This document shows, piece after piece, positions 50,368 to 63,700 of a stretch of 64,000 nucleotides of DNA. The notes beneath the pieces are model-generated. The model was not told the origin of the DNA, searched no databases, and saw only the letters and a program-made list of their open reading frames with translations. Both the position numbers and the translations under genes were made by a program. The DNA is from Pseudisothecium myosuroides (Eukaryota; Streptophyta; Bryopsida; Hypnales; Lembophyllaceae). Location of the stretch: positions 32,382,224 to 32,446,223 of the forward strand of contig OX637287.1 in assembly GCA_951799445.1 (NCBI GenBank), given 5' to 3'. The number at the start of each line of letters is the position of its first letter. The first letter of the stretch is position 1.

Positions 50368-50983
50368 AGTTTTCTAAAAATCCACAACAACCTCCTCGGG
50401 ATGATTTTGTAGCTTTTGAAAGTGACAAGCCTACCTAAAATCAACAAACCATAAAACTAACACTCGTATCATAATCCTATATTAACTGACATCAAAATGT
50501 ACAACAACAATACATAGTGTTGATTTTGGTTGCATTGCTTGTTATGGGCATACTAACTTACCTTCCATCAAGATGAGAAAGCAAGTTATAGAATACAACA
50601 GAAAAGTGGAAGTCCAATTGAAGGCAGAGTACCTCACAGAGTGTCCTGCTGATGGAGACTGAGGAATTAGAATCAGCCTCTCAATCCTAGCTTTAAACAG
50701 AGTAGCCTGAGATTTATGGGCAAACATCGACACATTAAACACCAATGCTCACTCCAGAGAGTCCTAATTCTCAAGGATTACAGTAAACTCTAGATTACAC
50801 GAATTCTCAAGCTCCAAAACTGATGACGTTTACAACTGATTAGCACTTAAAAGTCTGATGAATACTTCACGACATACTGGCTCAGAAAAGTAGGCTACAA
50901 CGAAAAGTAATCAAATTTATACACTAACATACCAGTTTGGAAATGGAGCTGCGAGATTATGCGCTCGAGAGGTGAGTAACGGA
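50368..50983. other. 3' flank of the RING-finger gene
   Basis: Likely 3' untranslated and downstream sequence of the minus-strand gene that ends at 50984. The bases just below the stop match the flank of the isolated RING exon copy at 46.25 kb. No other feature was seen. Confidence 0.4.
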
Positions 50984-53900
50984 TCATCCAAAGAACAACG
51001 TGGACGGTACAGCTAATGGCTTGAAGGTGTTACACCGGCACAATGGACATCTCTTTGTCCTCTTCCACTGCTGCATTCCACAATCAATACAGGTGCCTGT
51101 ATGCCCACAAGGATCAAAACAGGCCCGCTTCCGTTTTAAGGAAAAATCCACGAAACAGACATTACACTCGGAGTTGGGCATTCTTTCCAAGCTCTTCTTG
51201 TGTTTGGCCTCAACCTGCACCATTAGATCATCATTCAGATAATTCAGCATCCTAGAAAAGAAATAAGAGTGTATGATGTACTGAATCCATTGAATTCAAT
51301 AATAGAAATAAACAAATGCTGACCTCTTCAAAGGTAGACTCCGTCTTCTGCAACATCCTTTTGAACCTGTCATCCGAGGAAAACTCCATATTTGGGTTCA
51401 AGTTGGCCATTTCTACCGCTGCTATCACTTTGGCCTTGGCATACAGAGCGTCTTTTACAATTTTATTCTTCTCTTGCAGGCAATCATCGAAAAACTGGCA
51501 CAAAACAGTTCAGTCAATCCAAAATCCTTGGGCAGCAGTAAGTCATGGGTACACTTGTCTGCAGCAAGCAATGATGTAATCAGGATCAGGATTGTCTTGT
51601 TTAGACCGCAACACGACGTCTAACACAATGTCTAGTAGATCCTGTCTATCTAATAGATAGATTCTTAAAATACACCAAAAATATTTGAAAATATTCAAGA
51701 ATATACCTAGAACATTTGAGAATATTCTACGAGCATGTTGAACATACTAGTCACCGTTTGACAGATGTTTTACAAGACAGACATGGACCAAAACGTGTCT
51801 GACAAGATCATGATCTACTCTGCAAGCCTGCTTTTTGAATCTCAGAAGCCAATGTTACCTTTTCAAGAGCTTTTTTGTGCTTGTCCTTCATAGCATCATA
51901 CTCTCTGAGGTGCCTTTCGTTGGCTTCTTGCATGTTTTGACGAAGTTCAGAGCGTAACGCTATTTCCTTCTTAATTGCTTCTAAAGCCCGCAGTTCCGGC
52001 GCCAGAGCCGAAGCCATGACACTTTCTACGTGTTTACTGCACACAATGCAACACGATGCTTAACTTCGAGACTTACTTACGATGTGACCTGATTCAATAC
52101 TGCCGTCATGAACGATGACTGAGAGCATCCAAATCAAAATTAACACTCACAACGGAGTTGTCTTGCAGGTTAATATCAGGTGTTGAGCCTGGCCCAAGCG
52201 CTTCAGGCATTCCTTCGAAGCCTCATGAGAGGTCAAAGGGATGTCGATGTTCAGTACGTGCCTCAGCTGCAGAGATGTCTTGAAGTTGTAATCGACCTCC
52301 ATATCTTGATAGATTTTGGCACTCTGTTCCTGCAGCTCATGTACTTAAACAGCTGCTGCAAGATTCCAAGTTCCGATCAAATGTGCAACATGCCGCCTTA
52401 AGAAGGTCATTGTCTACATGAATACAGCCGTTTCAAAAAAGCGCCAAACCTCTCGCGTAAAGGCATATTATAACACTCAAATGTTCCCAAATGTTCCCAA
52501 GCAGATACAATAGAGGACTAGTTACTTACATATTCTGCCTTTTCTTCAAATTTGATGCCCATGTTACGGTAGACAGCAGATTCTTTGTCTGCACTTGAAC
52601 AAACTTGCAGGAAATTCTGCGTCTCTTCACTGGGGTGAATCAAGACACTGGGCTCCTGCATACCAGGAGAAATGAAAGGTATGGACCACAAAGTGCTAAG
52701 ATTTTTAACCCTTAAGGACCCTGAATCCAGAATTTGGATGAGCCTTGGTCAAACTTGGTCACACTCAACAGGGGCTTTCCAAAAAATCCAAAATTAGTAT
52801 TTCATTCAGGCCAAAAAAATGAAGAATAACAATTTTGGTTTCTACTCCACTTTAAGAGATTGAAAATTTCTAAAATTTAGTGCAATTGCAAACTGTTTAG
52901 GTTAGAATCCAACGTTGTGTGTTTTTCATTTGTAGTTTTTATTTTAAGAATATTTTTTATAGTTAAATTACAAGAGATTATTCTTTGTCCTGAGCTTCAT
53001 TTTGGTAAATTAATAGATATTTATAACAAGTATTATATATATATATATAAAATTTTCTTTACACATAAGTTTAAAAAAAAAACAATAATTTTATTATTTC
53101 ACCAAGAATTTTGAAAAAATAAAAAATTCATGCCAAAAATATTCCTTCACATGCTCAAAATAAATAAAAATTTAATAGTCAATAATAAAAAGGTTAGATT
53201 CAGATTGATAGTGGTAATTGACATGAGGTTCTTCGCTAAGGATATTTAGAGCTTTAAAAATAAAATAAAATAATTGCTTGATATTTTTTGGTGCTATACT
53301 TCATTGCTACTTGCACCTTGAAAAGATATTTCAAACTCGTTGGATTTTGTTTGTTATATTTACAAATCCATTTCCATCTTTCAATATACAAACTATGATA
53401 ATTACAATTTTTTGAGGAACTAATTGAAAACTTGAACATTGATAGTCTCATGCAGTCGAAACATAAAACAAAAACAAAAATAAACTGAAAAGGCCAAATT
53501 GACTAATTGAGCTTGGAAATGATGTTTGACAACGCGATGATCAAGCTGGTCATTAAGGAGATAAAGGATCCATCATATGACGGTCTCAAAGAATTTCCAA
53601 TTTTTCCTTAAGGTTTTCGTTCTTCCCACAGCAAAATCATCTGCTGTATACATATTCTTAGTAGGACATAGAACCAAGGCATAGCCATGGATGCAGCTAG
53701 CTATAAGAGGATAGAGAGGACTGAGATAGTAGATTACGGTCATAGATGTGTAATGGTATGCGATTCTCCTCAAGCAGCCCACAAACTCACTGGCTGGGAG
53801 ATTGCATGCCTGATTCCAGAGTAAGTTCAACAATCTGCCCCAGTCAAAAACTCAGAAATTTCAGAAAGAGACTTCACCAGATCGACAGGACACGGAAATG

Positions 53901-56155
53901 TCGTCTCCAAGTACATTCTAGCGGCCAAAACGCAAGACTATTGCAAATACCAAGCTGGACTGAACAAACAGATGCACAAATCAGAGATACTTCGAACCTG
54001 TTTTCCAAATTTCTGTCCTTGTCACTGGCGATGAGCTTCTCCAAGATGCTGTGCACCATTTGACTAGTAACGGCAGAATCTTTAGCCTGTCGAAGCGACA
54101 CATCTCAATCTTTGTTTGCAACGAGCACAATCTTGATGAAAACCCAAAGATTATTGTTCTAGATTAATCTGGATATAAAAGCTACAACATGCGCAAACCA
54201 CTCCGTGTAGTTGGTATTAATTACCTGCCACCTCTCCAGCCAATCACAAACACCGTTCATAGACTCAGGAATGTAAGGGTCCAAGTTGAAATTCACCAAA
54301 ATGGCGGCCACTATCTGAATCCCATCACAGATTTAGCCGATGATCCCATGAACATTCATCACAAGAATTTTGCAGGCATTAGATAGGCTAGCCTTACTAC
54401 ATTGTAAATTGGCTTGGCAAAGATAAAATGTATCATATACAATTCTAGATCTTCCAATTTCAACCCACAATGTGCGGCTCGCGAGGAAGCACAACAAAAT
54501 CACCTGGGCTTGTGCATATCTCTTGTTAAGTGATCGCTTGCGCACATACACATGATGATCTGATTCTAAATCGCAGTTGATTATTGCCACAAACTCTTCT
54601 TGTTGCAATACAAGCCCTTCCTTGCCGACAAATTTCACAACTTGGATAATCTGAAGCCCCAGAAATGCATCCATCGGTTTCGAGAAAGCAAACTAATGGC
54701 AAAGATATTACAAATTAATAAAAAATCATAACTCATGAAGTTGCCCATCTGCAGATTCGAACCTCCTTAACAGTGGCCGCAACCGGATGAGATCCCGCCA
54801 GCCAACGAAGAAGTAGCCCCTCCTTCTTCAGCCACTGAAGAACACACTTCATAAATGGCACGTAATTTCTGCATTAAACATAAGGTATAGGGATTTTCAG
54901 GATCTTCATTCCTGCTATTGCTTCTCTACTGGCATGCTCTGAGATTAACTGATTTAAGACCACCTTACCCTGAACCTTGTATGCATCCCCCATCTCTAAA
55001 ATCTTCCAAAAACTTGGAAACGCCCCTGGGCCCGACTGTTCGAACAGCACGCTCCAAGAACAATATTTGCAAGTGGCTAGCATCTTCAAATGATAAAACA
55101 GCACCGTCTGCGCACAGACAACCTCCAGGACACGATATACTCCACCTTGAAATTGTGTGAAGGTGGATGAGTGTTTCTATGCATGATTTGCGTGACCAAA
55201 GAATACTCCAGAGGCGAAGTTTCAGAGCATTCGTCAAATTCTGAAACACCTTCTGGTATGCGCAGTGACAAATCCTCACCAGGCCACCAATTTCAGAAAA
55301 GTTCCTGTCCATGTGCTCAAAAACAACGCTCCATGACTTATCCTTGATGAAGTATTCAAGCACTCTCACAAAAGGACGCAAAAGAAGATTCATCAGCTCA
55401 AGTGGCGGCTCTTTGACGGTATTTAAGATCTTCAGAAGGCACTCCCACCCGCTCCCACGACCTGATTTTGCAAACTGCCAGCAGACATTCACTAGGGTTG
55501 CATCAGCCTCCGAAGGACGGGTGCAGCATTCGCAGGCCACACCAAGTTCGTTCACTCCTTTATGAGTGCAAAAATAGTGTGTCTTGCCATCTGCATCGCC
55601 ACATACTTTCACAAAGTATCCTGGCACCCGCAAGGCACATTCCAGTCTCGAAGGTAGTACCAGGATTTCTCTCTCGTTATTCTCTCTCGACAGACAGTAG
55701 AACCGCATCTTGGAATCTAAGGCCAGAAGTATTGCTTCTAGAATGCGTTTGAGGCAAGGAAGCATGAGCGTTTGATTTGAAGGACCACCGACAAAATCAG
55801 AGAGGAACGCTACCGTGAAGTCCACAAGTCCGGACAGGACCTCAAAGACCTGAGCACGAAATTCCTCCTGGTCAGGGTGAAACTCCGCCACAACTACTTC
55901 ATCTAAGCACCTGCGAATCGTGTATGGAAGTGCCTTGCAAACACAAACCAAATCCCTAGACTTCCCGTCGTTTGCCAAGATTGTTGCTCTAGAAAGAAGT
56001 TCGCTCAGCTTCTTCAACACCACTGGTGTAGAATGGTTTCTGCAGTTGTCAACAAAGTCGTACAATAAATCCTCATCTGTACATTCGAATTCAACCTCAA
56101 TGTCATCAATCTCCGACGACTTCGCCGCAGGCGATGAACGGCCAGCCCCTCTCAT
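50984..56155 (-). CDS. RING-finger (C3HC4) protein with long helical N-terminus, 11 exons, about 880 aa
   Basis: Exons in transcript order: 56155-54969, 54868-54763, 54692-54504, 54314-54225, 54086-53998, 53834-53738, 52655-52530, 52329-52151, 52036-51859, 51494-51324 and 51214-50984. All junctions use GT/AG, and the phases chain without a break (2643 bases). Residues 1-395 come from one large exon: an acidic start, then mostly helical sequence with a cysteine patch (ACECCTRPSE). The middle is helical. Residues about 690-760 are a charged coiled coil (LRALEAIKKEIALRSELRQN). The C-terminus is a RING finger (residues about 821-863: CNVC, PCGH, GTC, DC, CPLC), ending PSTLFFG. RINGs of this kind recruit E2 enzymes, so a ubiquitin-ligase role is inferred. 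I do not recognise the N-terminal half. Exons 6-8 are the least certain, because small exons could be missed in the intron that holds MITE P5. A possible extra exon lies near 52345-52410. Confidence 0.72.
52709..53560. mobile_element. piggyBac-type element, copy P5 (852 bp) inside a RING-gene intron
   Basis: TTAA at 52705-52708 precedes CCCTTAAGGACCCTG. The far end reads GGTCATTAAGGAG followed by ATAA at 53561-53564, one change from TTAA. The ends are inverted repeats of each other and resemble P2 and the lone termini at 5.7 and 47.1 kb. The interior is AT-rich and non-coding. Confidence 0.6.
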
Positions 56156-56515
56156 TTTAAAGCATGCGGAATTCGAACAACCGAGAAAGTAGTAGACACA
56201 GATAGAAAAAACGTAGACAGTCTACACTTAGCCTGAAGAAGCATGCATACACCACTAAAGTGCAACAAAGTAGCACAGTCGGGTGCACACGAGCCTCAAT
56301 CGCGGTTGAAGAAATAAACGCCTACAAGCTATTTCGCAAAGCACATTACACACGTCACTCTCATCCTCATAAATTACTCTGCTTTCCTACTTCAATCCTT
56401 TGCTACTCGATTTCCCTCAAAACTGATTCATTCTCTTGCAACATAAGTAGTACTACAACAAAGTAGTTTGCAACAATGAAGGAAGAGCACAAAAGACAGA
56501 CACAGAGGTCTCAGT
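56156..56515. other. Promoter region of the RING-finger gene
   Basis: Sequence between the start codon at 56155 and the tandem array. No specific promoter element could be assigned. Confidence 0.35.
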
Positions 56516-56519
56516 CTAC

Positions 56520-57540
56520 TCTTAAGCTCGTGTCAGTAGAAATTGAAATAAAGGTTAAACTTCCGATGATTTCCTCATGGAGTTGATCAAAGAACTCAGA
56601 AAAGAAATGCGCGCCAGAAATGCTTGCTAAATAGCACAGCCATAGGATGCTGCAAGTAGCTTGTAGCACCGAAAAGCACAGCAAGAATCGAAGACTGTAA
56701 GATTTACAAATTATTGTTTCTCAAGCATTCTTGTGCTCCTGTCGAAAGAAAGTGTAATACAGGTTTAACTTCCGATGATTTCCTCATGGCGTTGACCAAG
56801 GAAAACAAGAGCGAGGATTAGAAGGAAAACGCGCGCCGAAAATGCTTACTAAATTGCGCAGTTGCTGCAAGTAGTTTGCAGCACGGACGCACAAGCAAAG
56901 CAAGAATCGACGAAAGTACGATTTTCAAATGTTCTATCTCAAGCACTCTTGCGCGTGCTCCTGTCGCAAGAAACTGTAAGTCAAGTTAAGACTTCCGATG
57001 ATTCCGTCACGGCGTTGATCACGAAAGGCAAGAGTGTAACTTAGAAAAGAAACACGAGCCAGGAATGCTTGCTAAATTGCACAGGATGCTGCAAGTAGTT
57101 TGCAGCACGGACGCACAAGCAAAGCAAAAATCGACGAAAGTACGATTTCCAAATGGTCTATCTCAAGCACTCTTGTGCTCCTGTCACAAGAAATTGTGAG
57201 TCAAGTTAAGACTTCCGATGATTCCGTGACGACGTTGATCACGAAAGGCAAGAGTGTAACTTAGAAGAAAGAAAACGAGCCAGGAATGCTTGCTAAATTG
57301 CGCAGGATGCTGCAAGTAGTTTGAGACACGACGGAAGCAAAAGCAAAGCAAGAATCGAAGAATGTAAGCTAGATTAACAAGCTCAAGCTCTCAGTATCTC
57401 AAGCTCTCTTGTTTTCCCGTCGCAAGAAATTGTGAAGCAGGTTACATTTCAAATGATTCCCTGAAAAGCTACAACGAGGCAGACAAGAGTGTAACTTAGA
57501 CAAGTGCGCTCAAGCAGACAGAAGGAATGATGCTTGCTAA
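56520..57540. repeat. Tandem array of about 220-bp units, 4-5 copies
   Basis: The unit contains GATGCTGCAAGTAGTTTGCA (near 56648, 56865, 57082 and 57303), GACTTCCGATGATTCC and AGGAATGCTTGCTAAATTGC. Spacing is close to 220 bases throughout. Inner copies are most alike and outer copies more diverged. The array lies 0.4-1.4 kb upstream of the RING-gene start and does not encode a continuous protein. Confidence 0.88.
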
Positions 57541-57778
57541 TGGAATCGATGCTTCCGATGGCCAAATTGACTCATCGTCCCGCAAATTGCAAAAAACGGC
57601 GCAGTACTCATGTCAGCGCCACAATGTACTCTAGGGTACCTGCCCCTAAAACCGACCCTATAAGCTCCATTGGCACACAAGAAAATGATAGAGAATTTTT
57701 GCACGTTGGCAAATGCTTATGAAGCATAAATAATGTAAGAAGTTGAGTAAATTTTGAGGGTACAATGACATAGTTATG
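57541..57778. other. Spacer downstream of the tandem array
   Basis: The 62-codon ORF at 57534-57722 overlaps the end of the array and shows no motif. Nothing else was seen. Confidence 0.35.
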
Positions 57779-57909
57779 TAAGGTAGTCTGCTCTTAAAGC
57801 AACCATTTAAGCCTACCTAACTCATCATTGATAATCAAAGATATTTCAAGTCCTCAACATGTCACTCATTTCTAAATAGGGGTCCCTTTTAGAGCAAACT
57901 TTATAAAGG
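57779..57909. mobile_element. Diverged short relative of the 37.7-kb MITE
   Basis: It begins TAAGGTAGTCTGCTCTTAAA and ends TTTTAGAGCAAACTTTATAA. Both ends match the termini of the element at 37718-38025 with several changes. It is shorter, so it is an internally deleted or decayed copy. Confidence 0.5.
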
Positions 57910-58991
57910 AAACACCAATATTATTTTGAGACAAAGGGAGTATTGTATTAGGCTATATTTGTACTTTAGATGAATTGTAAATCTATCTAATGCACAATAA
58001 GAAATGATATTTGTAATAGTAAAACATTGTTAAAAAACTTGTCATCTTACTAAGTTGCCACCTTAACAAACTCACCATAATTGGGACCCTATTATACATT
58101 TATTGTATGTACATGTGCAATTTCTAAATTAGCTAGAAGAGCCTATTAGAAGCATAATGTTGCATTGCATTCATAGGATGGATATAAAAAAATAGATTTT
58201 TTCTCACATGTAAACTAACAAAAGAAAAAGACAATAATAAATGAAATTATATATTTATGATACAATAAAAAAATTGTTGTGAATTTTTGAAGTGTGTGGC
58301 CCAAATAATCCAAAAGGATCAATAGACCCTTCAAATCAACGTTAAGTGCATGCATAATGGTAATGTTCCTCAGCTAAAATAGTCATAGTTTTTTACCTTT
58401 CCTTTTATAGGATAAGGATATAATATTCTATATAGAAAGCAATGTTTTCTTGGAAACAATAGATTCTTACATGTTCTCATACTATTGATGCATTTATGGA
58501 AGGATTGGTCTAAACAGGTTGGAATTGTTTGACAACAATGATAAATCACTAGGAAAAAAATTGATAGAAAAGGGAGGAATATTAATTGGGGGCATTATGT
58601 TAGAGACACATGGAGTTTAGAGGGTGGTTTCTATTTTTACATGGGAATTTAACTAAATGGATGCCCTTTTTTACTTCACTTACAACTTGTAAATTGAAAA
58701 TAAATTAAACATGAAAAACAAAAAGCAAAAAGGAAGAGAGGTTCACTTCAAGACACATACATCTTTAATTTTAACTCATCTTCCTCCTAAATATCAAGGA
58801 TTTACAACTTGCAAATTATGCAACATACACATACTAAAATTGGCAAATGCATACATGTCAATCCCAATGAGAAATTATGTATGGAGTACTTCCTAATCCA
58901 TATGCTGCTCTCACCTTTCATATACTATTTTGTACACTAAACATATTTTGTACCCTTTGTTTCCTAAAATGGGCACTATTCATCACATTAT
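57910..58991. other. AT-rich intergenic region
   Basis: No gene or repeat boundary could be supported apart from the MITEs on either side. Confidence 0.4.
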
Positions 58992-59347
58992 GGGAAGCAA
59001 CCTTTTCTTAATCACCCCCCATTCTAGCTATGTAGGATGTTTTCTTTCTATGCAAGAAGAGATGAATAGTGATTAATTATGGCACGATTCCCAATGCAAT
59101 TGTGATGCATTATGATTTATGATTGGCTACAAGACTCTCAATATTGCAACCACCCCTTGGTCGATTTTGTTTTCGGTCCATGGAGTCAAAAATAACAAGC
59201 CCTATATCACCAATATGGGAGGAACAAAATCTTCTGCTGAAAAATTTACAGTACTTATCTTTTGAAAAATAAAAATCTGAAAAATTATGAAAACCTTCCC
59301 TGCAGATACGTGTAACTGCTTCAGTGGTCAGAAATGGGTTGCCTCCC
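58992..59347 (+). mobile_element. MITE family M, copy M3 (356 bp)
   Basis: It begins GGGAAGCAACCTTTTCTTAA and ends GTCAGAAATGGGTTGCCTCCC, imperfect inverted repeats. The interior matches M1 (48052-48410) in the same orientation and M2 inverted. No ORF is present, and the target duplication could not be read with confidence. Confidence 0.72.
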
Positions 59348-60791
59348 TTAAAACAATCACTTTTTGTAAGAGTTTTACACCCAAAATGGTGAAGGTCTGT
59401 ACTGTGATCACTAATTTACTCCGTTGCTGTCATACAAAGCTTTGATTGTGACATCTATTCATCCCATTTTGACCCAAAGCTCATACGACGTTATAAGAAA
59501 CCAGTCTGTTCTCAACTAAAACGTGCTTTCAAGGAATTCAGTGGGATTTCTGAAGTATCCGCAAGTATCATAAAGTTGCAAATAATCCTCCGCCAACTGA
59601 ACAAGTCTGCATGCATTGCAGAGTTCAGGGATGATTGCACGTCCACCCAAGGAAAGAGCCTTCTATGAATCCTCTATACAATGGTGCCTACTAGCAGCAT
59701 ATGTGTTACTTATACATATAAAAAATTCTATTTTCACTGCTTCAAAGAAATGATACACGACTTCTCCAGGCCAGCACCAACCTTGAGTTCAGGGCATTCC
59801 TTAATTTCTGCGCATTGATGATTCCAAGATAACAGACTATCAGTATTCCTCCGAGATCAAAATATCAGTATATCAATCAAGATCCAACAATCCACAGTCA
59901 AATATGCATCGCATTGATCATTAAAGGAAGAAAACTAGAAGACAACTGAAGCTGCCTATCTAATCGATTCATCAAGAGCAGGCCAAATTATCAAGCCATT
60001 TCTTCTCACTACATATAAGTTCCTATTGGCATTCATCACAATGTTAACAGTAAATTATTCCTACACATAAAGGCATGTTCACCGAAAGCATTCCAAGTAA
60101 GCATATGAGAATGATTCCAAGTCTTAGACTTCCCGAAAGAATCATTGGATCTTGTAATCAATTCAAAGAGGATTCCAGTGCATCATAATTTTGTCGACAC
60201 CATATCAATAACCATGAACTTTCCAAGTACAGATGATAGGTGTACCCAAAATCGACCATAGGTACATATGAGGCAAGAGAAAGATAACCACTCATTGCCA
60301 CCCGTAACATAATGATCACATATTGATTTAAGAACGTAAACCACCTCAAAATTAGAGCTTGTGTCGGCTTCATATCAACTACAAATAACACTTTGAGCCC
60401 TCGTAATTCTTGCATATTAAATCAAAAGAATGCGCTCTTTGGTGCATTGGAATCCTCTTTGACAAGATTATTTAAACCTGAGTTTTCTAATGATACAAGC
60501 AATGCTCAGCGCTTACAATGTCGCAATTAAGTGGGGTTGACTTAATGCATGAGTCCATATGACAAAGTGTGAAGTAGCACGCACCACTTAGGACACTTCT
60601 GTCTCTTGTATCCATAGAAGCTGTCTTGCGCTGCCCCTCAGATGGCAGACGCGATTGTCTATCGCTCGAGTAGCCTCCCCCCAATAGTAGGTTGCTGCTC
60701 CCGTTTTCTGGATGCATAAATGAACACTGGGCTAATCCAAATACGCAGGATTAACTACGTGTCAGTACCAATTAATTAATTTGACATCCAA
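59348..60791. other. 3' flank of the INTS8-like gene
   Basis: Moderately AT-rich with short minus-strand ORFs (60158-60415, 60487-60717) that have no recognisable motif. Part is expected to be 3' untranslated sequence of the minus-strand gene ending at 60792. Confidence 0.4.
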
Positions 60792-63700
60792 TCAAAGAAG
60801 CTCCCCACAGAGACGCTGTAGAAAGCGTTGCTCCAGAGAAGCCACATGGGCCACCCTGACTGACTGCGGGTTGTGAGCATTCAGAGCCGGCTGTTGCAGC
60901 AGCGATATCAAAGCAGAGTGACGCTCGTGATCCCCGCCCTTGGCGTGCATGTGCACCAGAAGCTCTAGCAAGGGCACCTCCCAAACACAATCAAAGTACG
61001 CCACCGCATCACGAACCACTATCAACGAATTCTCTTGCAGGATTCGAAAAGCCGATTCATGGTCAGGGCCGGGCAGTTTCTGGCACAGCAGAGCTGCCTG
61101 GACTGTTGCACCTATGAGTCTGCAACCCTGCACCATCCTCCGCAGCACCCACTGGGTGAACACTTCCTCCGGCATTGCAGAAGAACGATCACAATAAAAG
61201 GCGCTCTTAATGCCTCCGGCCTGCAGGTAAAGTTGCAGAGCTTTGACGTACGCTTCATCTTCGAACGCAAGATCGGCCAAGCCTTGCAACCACCGGTGGC
61301 CTTTTTCCTTGTCTCGTTCGACCACTCCTGGAAGCTCAACGATCCTCTCCAAGAGCACGCCGAAAAGGTTCCTCCCGAACTCAGGAGCCACCCGGAGAGG
61401 GAAAGGAGAGAACCCCCCAGCACCAAGAGGAGGCAGAGAAGCCCCAGATGTAACTGTTGCCAACGCTCCGTACCTCTCCATATGAAGAGGCCACGGTATG
61501 AGCCCCGCTATGTTGCACCTGTGCAGCCAGCCAGCCGTCAAGCTCGCCAGATTCATCAGCACCTGAGAGTTCGTGAGCTGCGAAATGAGAGGAACTGTCC
61601 GAACACTGGGGTTCAATGGCGGTTTGCGGTTTTGTTGTGCTGCTGACCAAGATTGGCTCCCATCCTCTGCCATCGATGAGGATCCTTCTATATCACCGCC
61701 CGCCAGGAAACTTAAAAACTCCTCAAAAAGTTGCGAGGCTTTCGAACTCGTGCGAGCCACATCTTCCGTGTAGTGATTGAGTGAGGTAGCTTGTAGTAAG
61801 GCGGAGCAGAGCTGCATTAGCTCTGTCAATGCTGTCGCTACTTTCAGAATCTGGGCGCATCTCCTGCTCCAGATGTCCTTGCCGGTTCCTTGCCCTTCAT
61901 CACCTCCACTACTCTTTCCTTTCTTCAATAGTGAGAGCCCCCATTCACAGAGCTCAGATAAATCGTTCCAAAGCTCTTTCTCGATTAAACTGAGAAGGAC
62001 GTATTCAAGTGCGCCTAAATCAATTGAGATCTCCCCCTCAAAATCTTCCACCCCTGCAAGACTCACAGAATCTCCCACTGTCAAGCTCACCTTGTCCAAC
62101 AGCCAAAGCATCATCACGCTGTCATGATCTCTAGAGTGAACCATCTTTGCCAGTTCGTATAGCTTCCTAGCAACTGAAAATTGATTGGTAGTGTCCAAAG
62201 CATTGAAAGCACGCCGACGCAAAATAGCGGCAATGTCCAATGCAAGTTGAACCCTAACGCCAGTTCCATTGTTGCCAGCTTTCACTTCGGAATGTGCCCC
62301 TACGGAATCTAAGCTCTCGTTCCCCCTAAGCGCCTCACGGAGTCTGTCGACTTTTGAAACAAGTCTATCAATTTCCCAAACATCCTCAGCAGTCAAAAGT
62401 GCACATATCACGACCTCCAACTCCAACTCATTTCCTAATGATTGGGCTACCGGCCTCGCACCAGCCAAAAGTTCCTGTGTGGACTTTCCACTTCCCATGA
62501 CACCAGGTTCTGAGAAGAAGAGCTTTGGAATGGCTACAGGGTTGATGAGGTTGTTATCGAGGGCAGATTCCCAACACCACACCCTATCCAAAATGCAACA
62601 CACGTACATGGCGAATTCAGATATATATGTACTTAAGCTCCTCTTATCACCGATACTCCAGGTCGATGTTCTTTCAGAGCCTTGTCTATCGTATGTCCGC
62701 TCAGTCAGTTGAGGCTTCGGTATAGAACCATTCGCAACGGCCGATTCGTTGAGGCTTTTCTGTACAGCTGCCATGAGAGACATCAAAAAATGCACACCCG
62801 TTACACTATCGCGAAGCACATTGCTGGATTGCAGAAATGACTGCATTGGAGCTCTCTCAACTATGTCTCGGACGACGTTACATGCTACAAGCTTGCAGTT
62901 TATAGACACCGGAATGCCAGAATCCCTTGCTAGGGAGAGACGATATCCCTTCTTCAAGTGACCTTCGAGGGTATCACCAACTACATTCCGAATCAATCGA
63001 GCGCATTCCCGTTCACTTCCTGCATTTGGTACTTCTTCTGCAGATTCACTCAAACCCATGCTCTCAAGAAACTTCTCCTTGAAAGATGCCATGGGATCCA
63101 GCGAAACGTCAACACCAGCGACAACCTCTGTCTTGGTCGCCTTCTCATACTCTGAATCGTGAGATGACTTGAGTTTCTTGTATGGCGGTGAAACTGCAAA
63201 GTCACCATCCTCAGATGTTCTTTGAGCTGCTTCAGAATTCTGTTTCAAATTGTACCTGCTTCGTTCACAAGCGATGACCGTCTTCTGAGCAACAGACAGC
63301 TCGCCGAGCGAAAGAAGGGAAGATGATTTGAGTTCAATCTCATTCAAATCCCGCTGCCTTCCGTCACTGACGTCAGATCTCGGGTGCAATCCCAGAAGCA
63401 TTCGACAGGCTACTATGAAACCCGAAAGTCTCTGCATTGGCACTGATGATGCCGAACCACCATTATCTAGTCTTTTCAATTGCCCATCAGCTTTATCAGT
63501 CTCACGTTGGTTCAGTTCGGCACATTTTGTAAAGAGCTCATGCGCAACATGGATTCTTCCTCTCATAAAGTGCACCTCCGCGACGTCCAGCATAATTTGG
63601 CACCAATATCCTTGGCTCAAAAATGCACCTTCTGAGATATCACTACCCGACCGATCCTGTGAAACAATAGTGGCAAGTTTGCACTCAGAAGACGTCCCCT

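Noticed and set aside
61035..61646. Plus-strand 203-codon ORF
   Set aside because: Antisense shadow of the INTS8-like coding region with no domain of its own.
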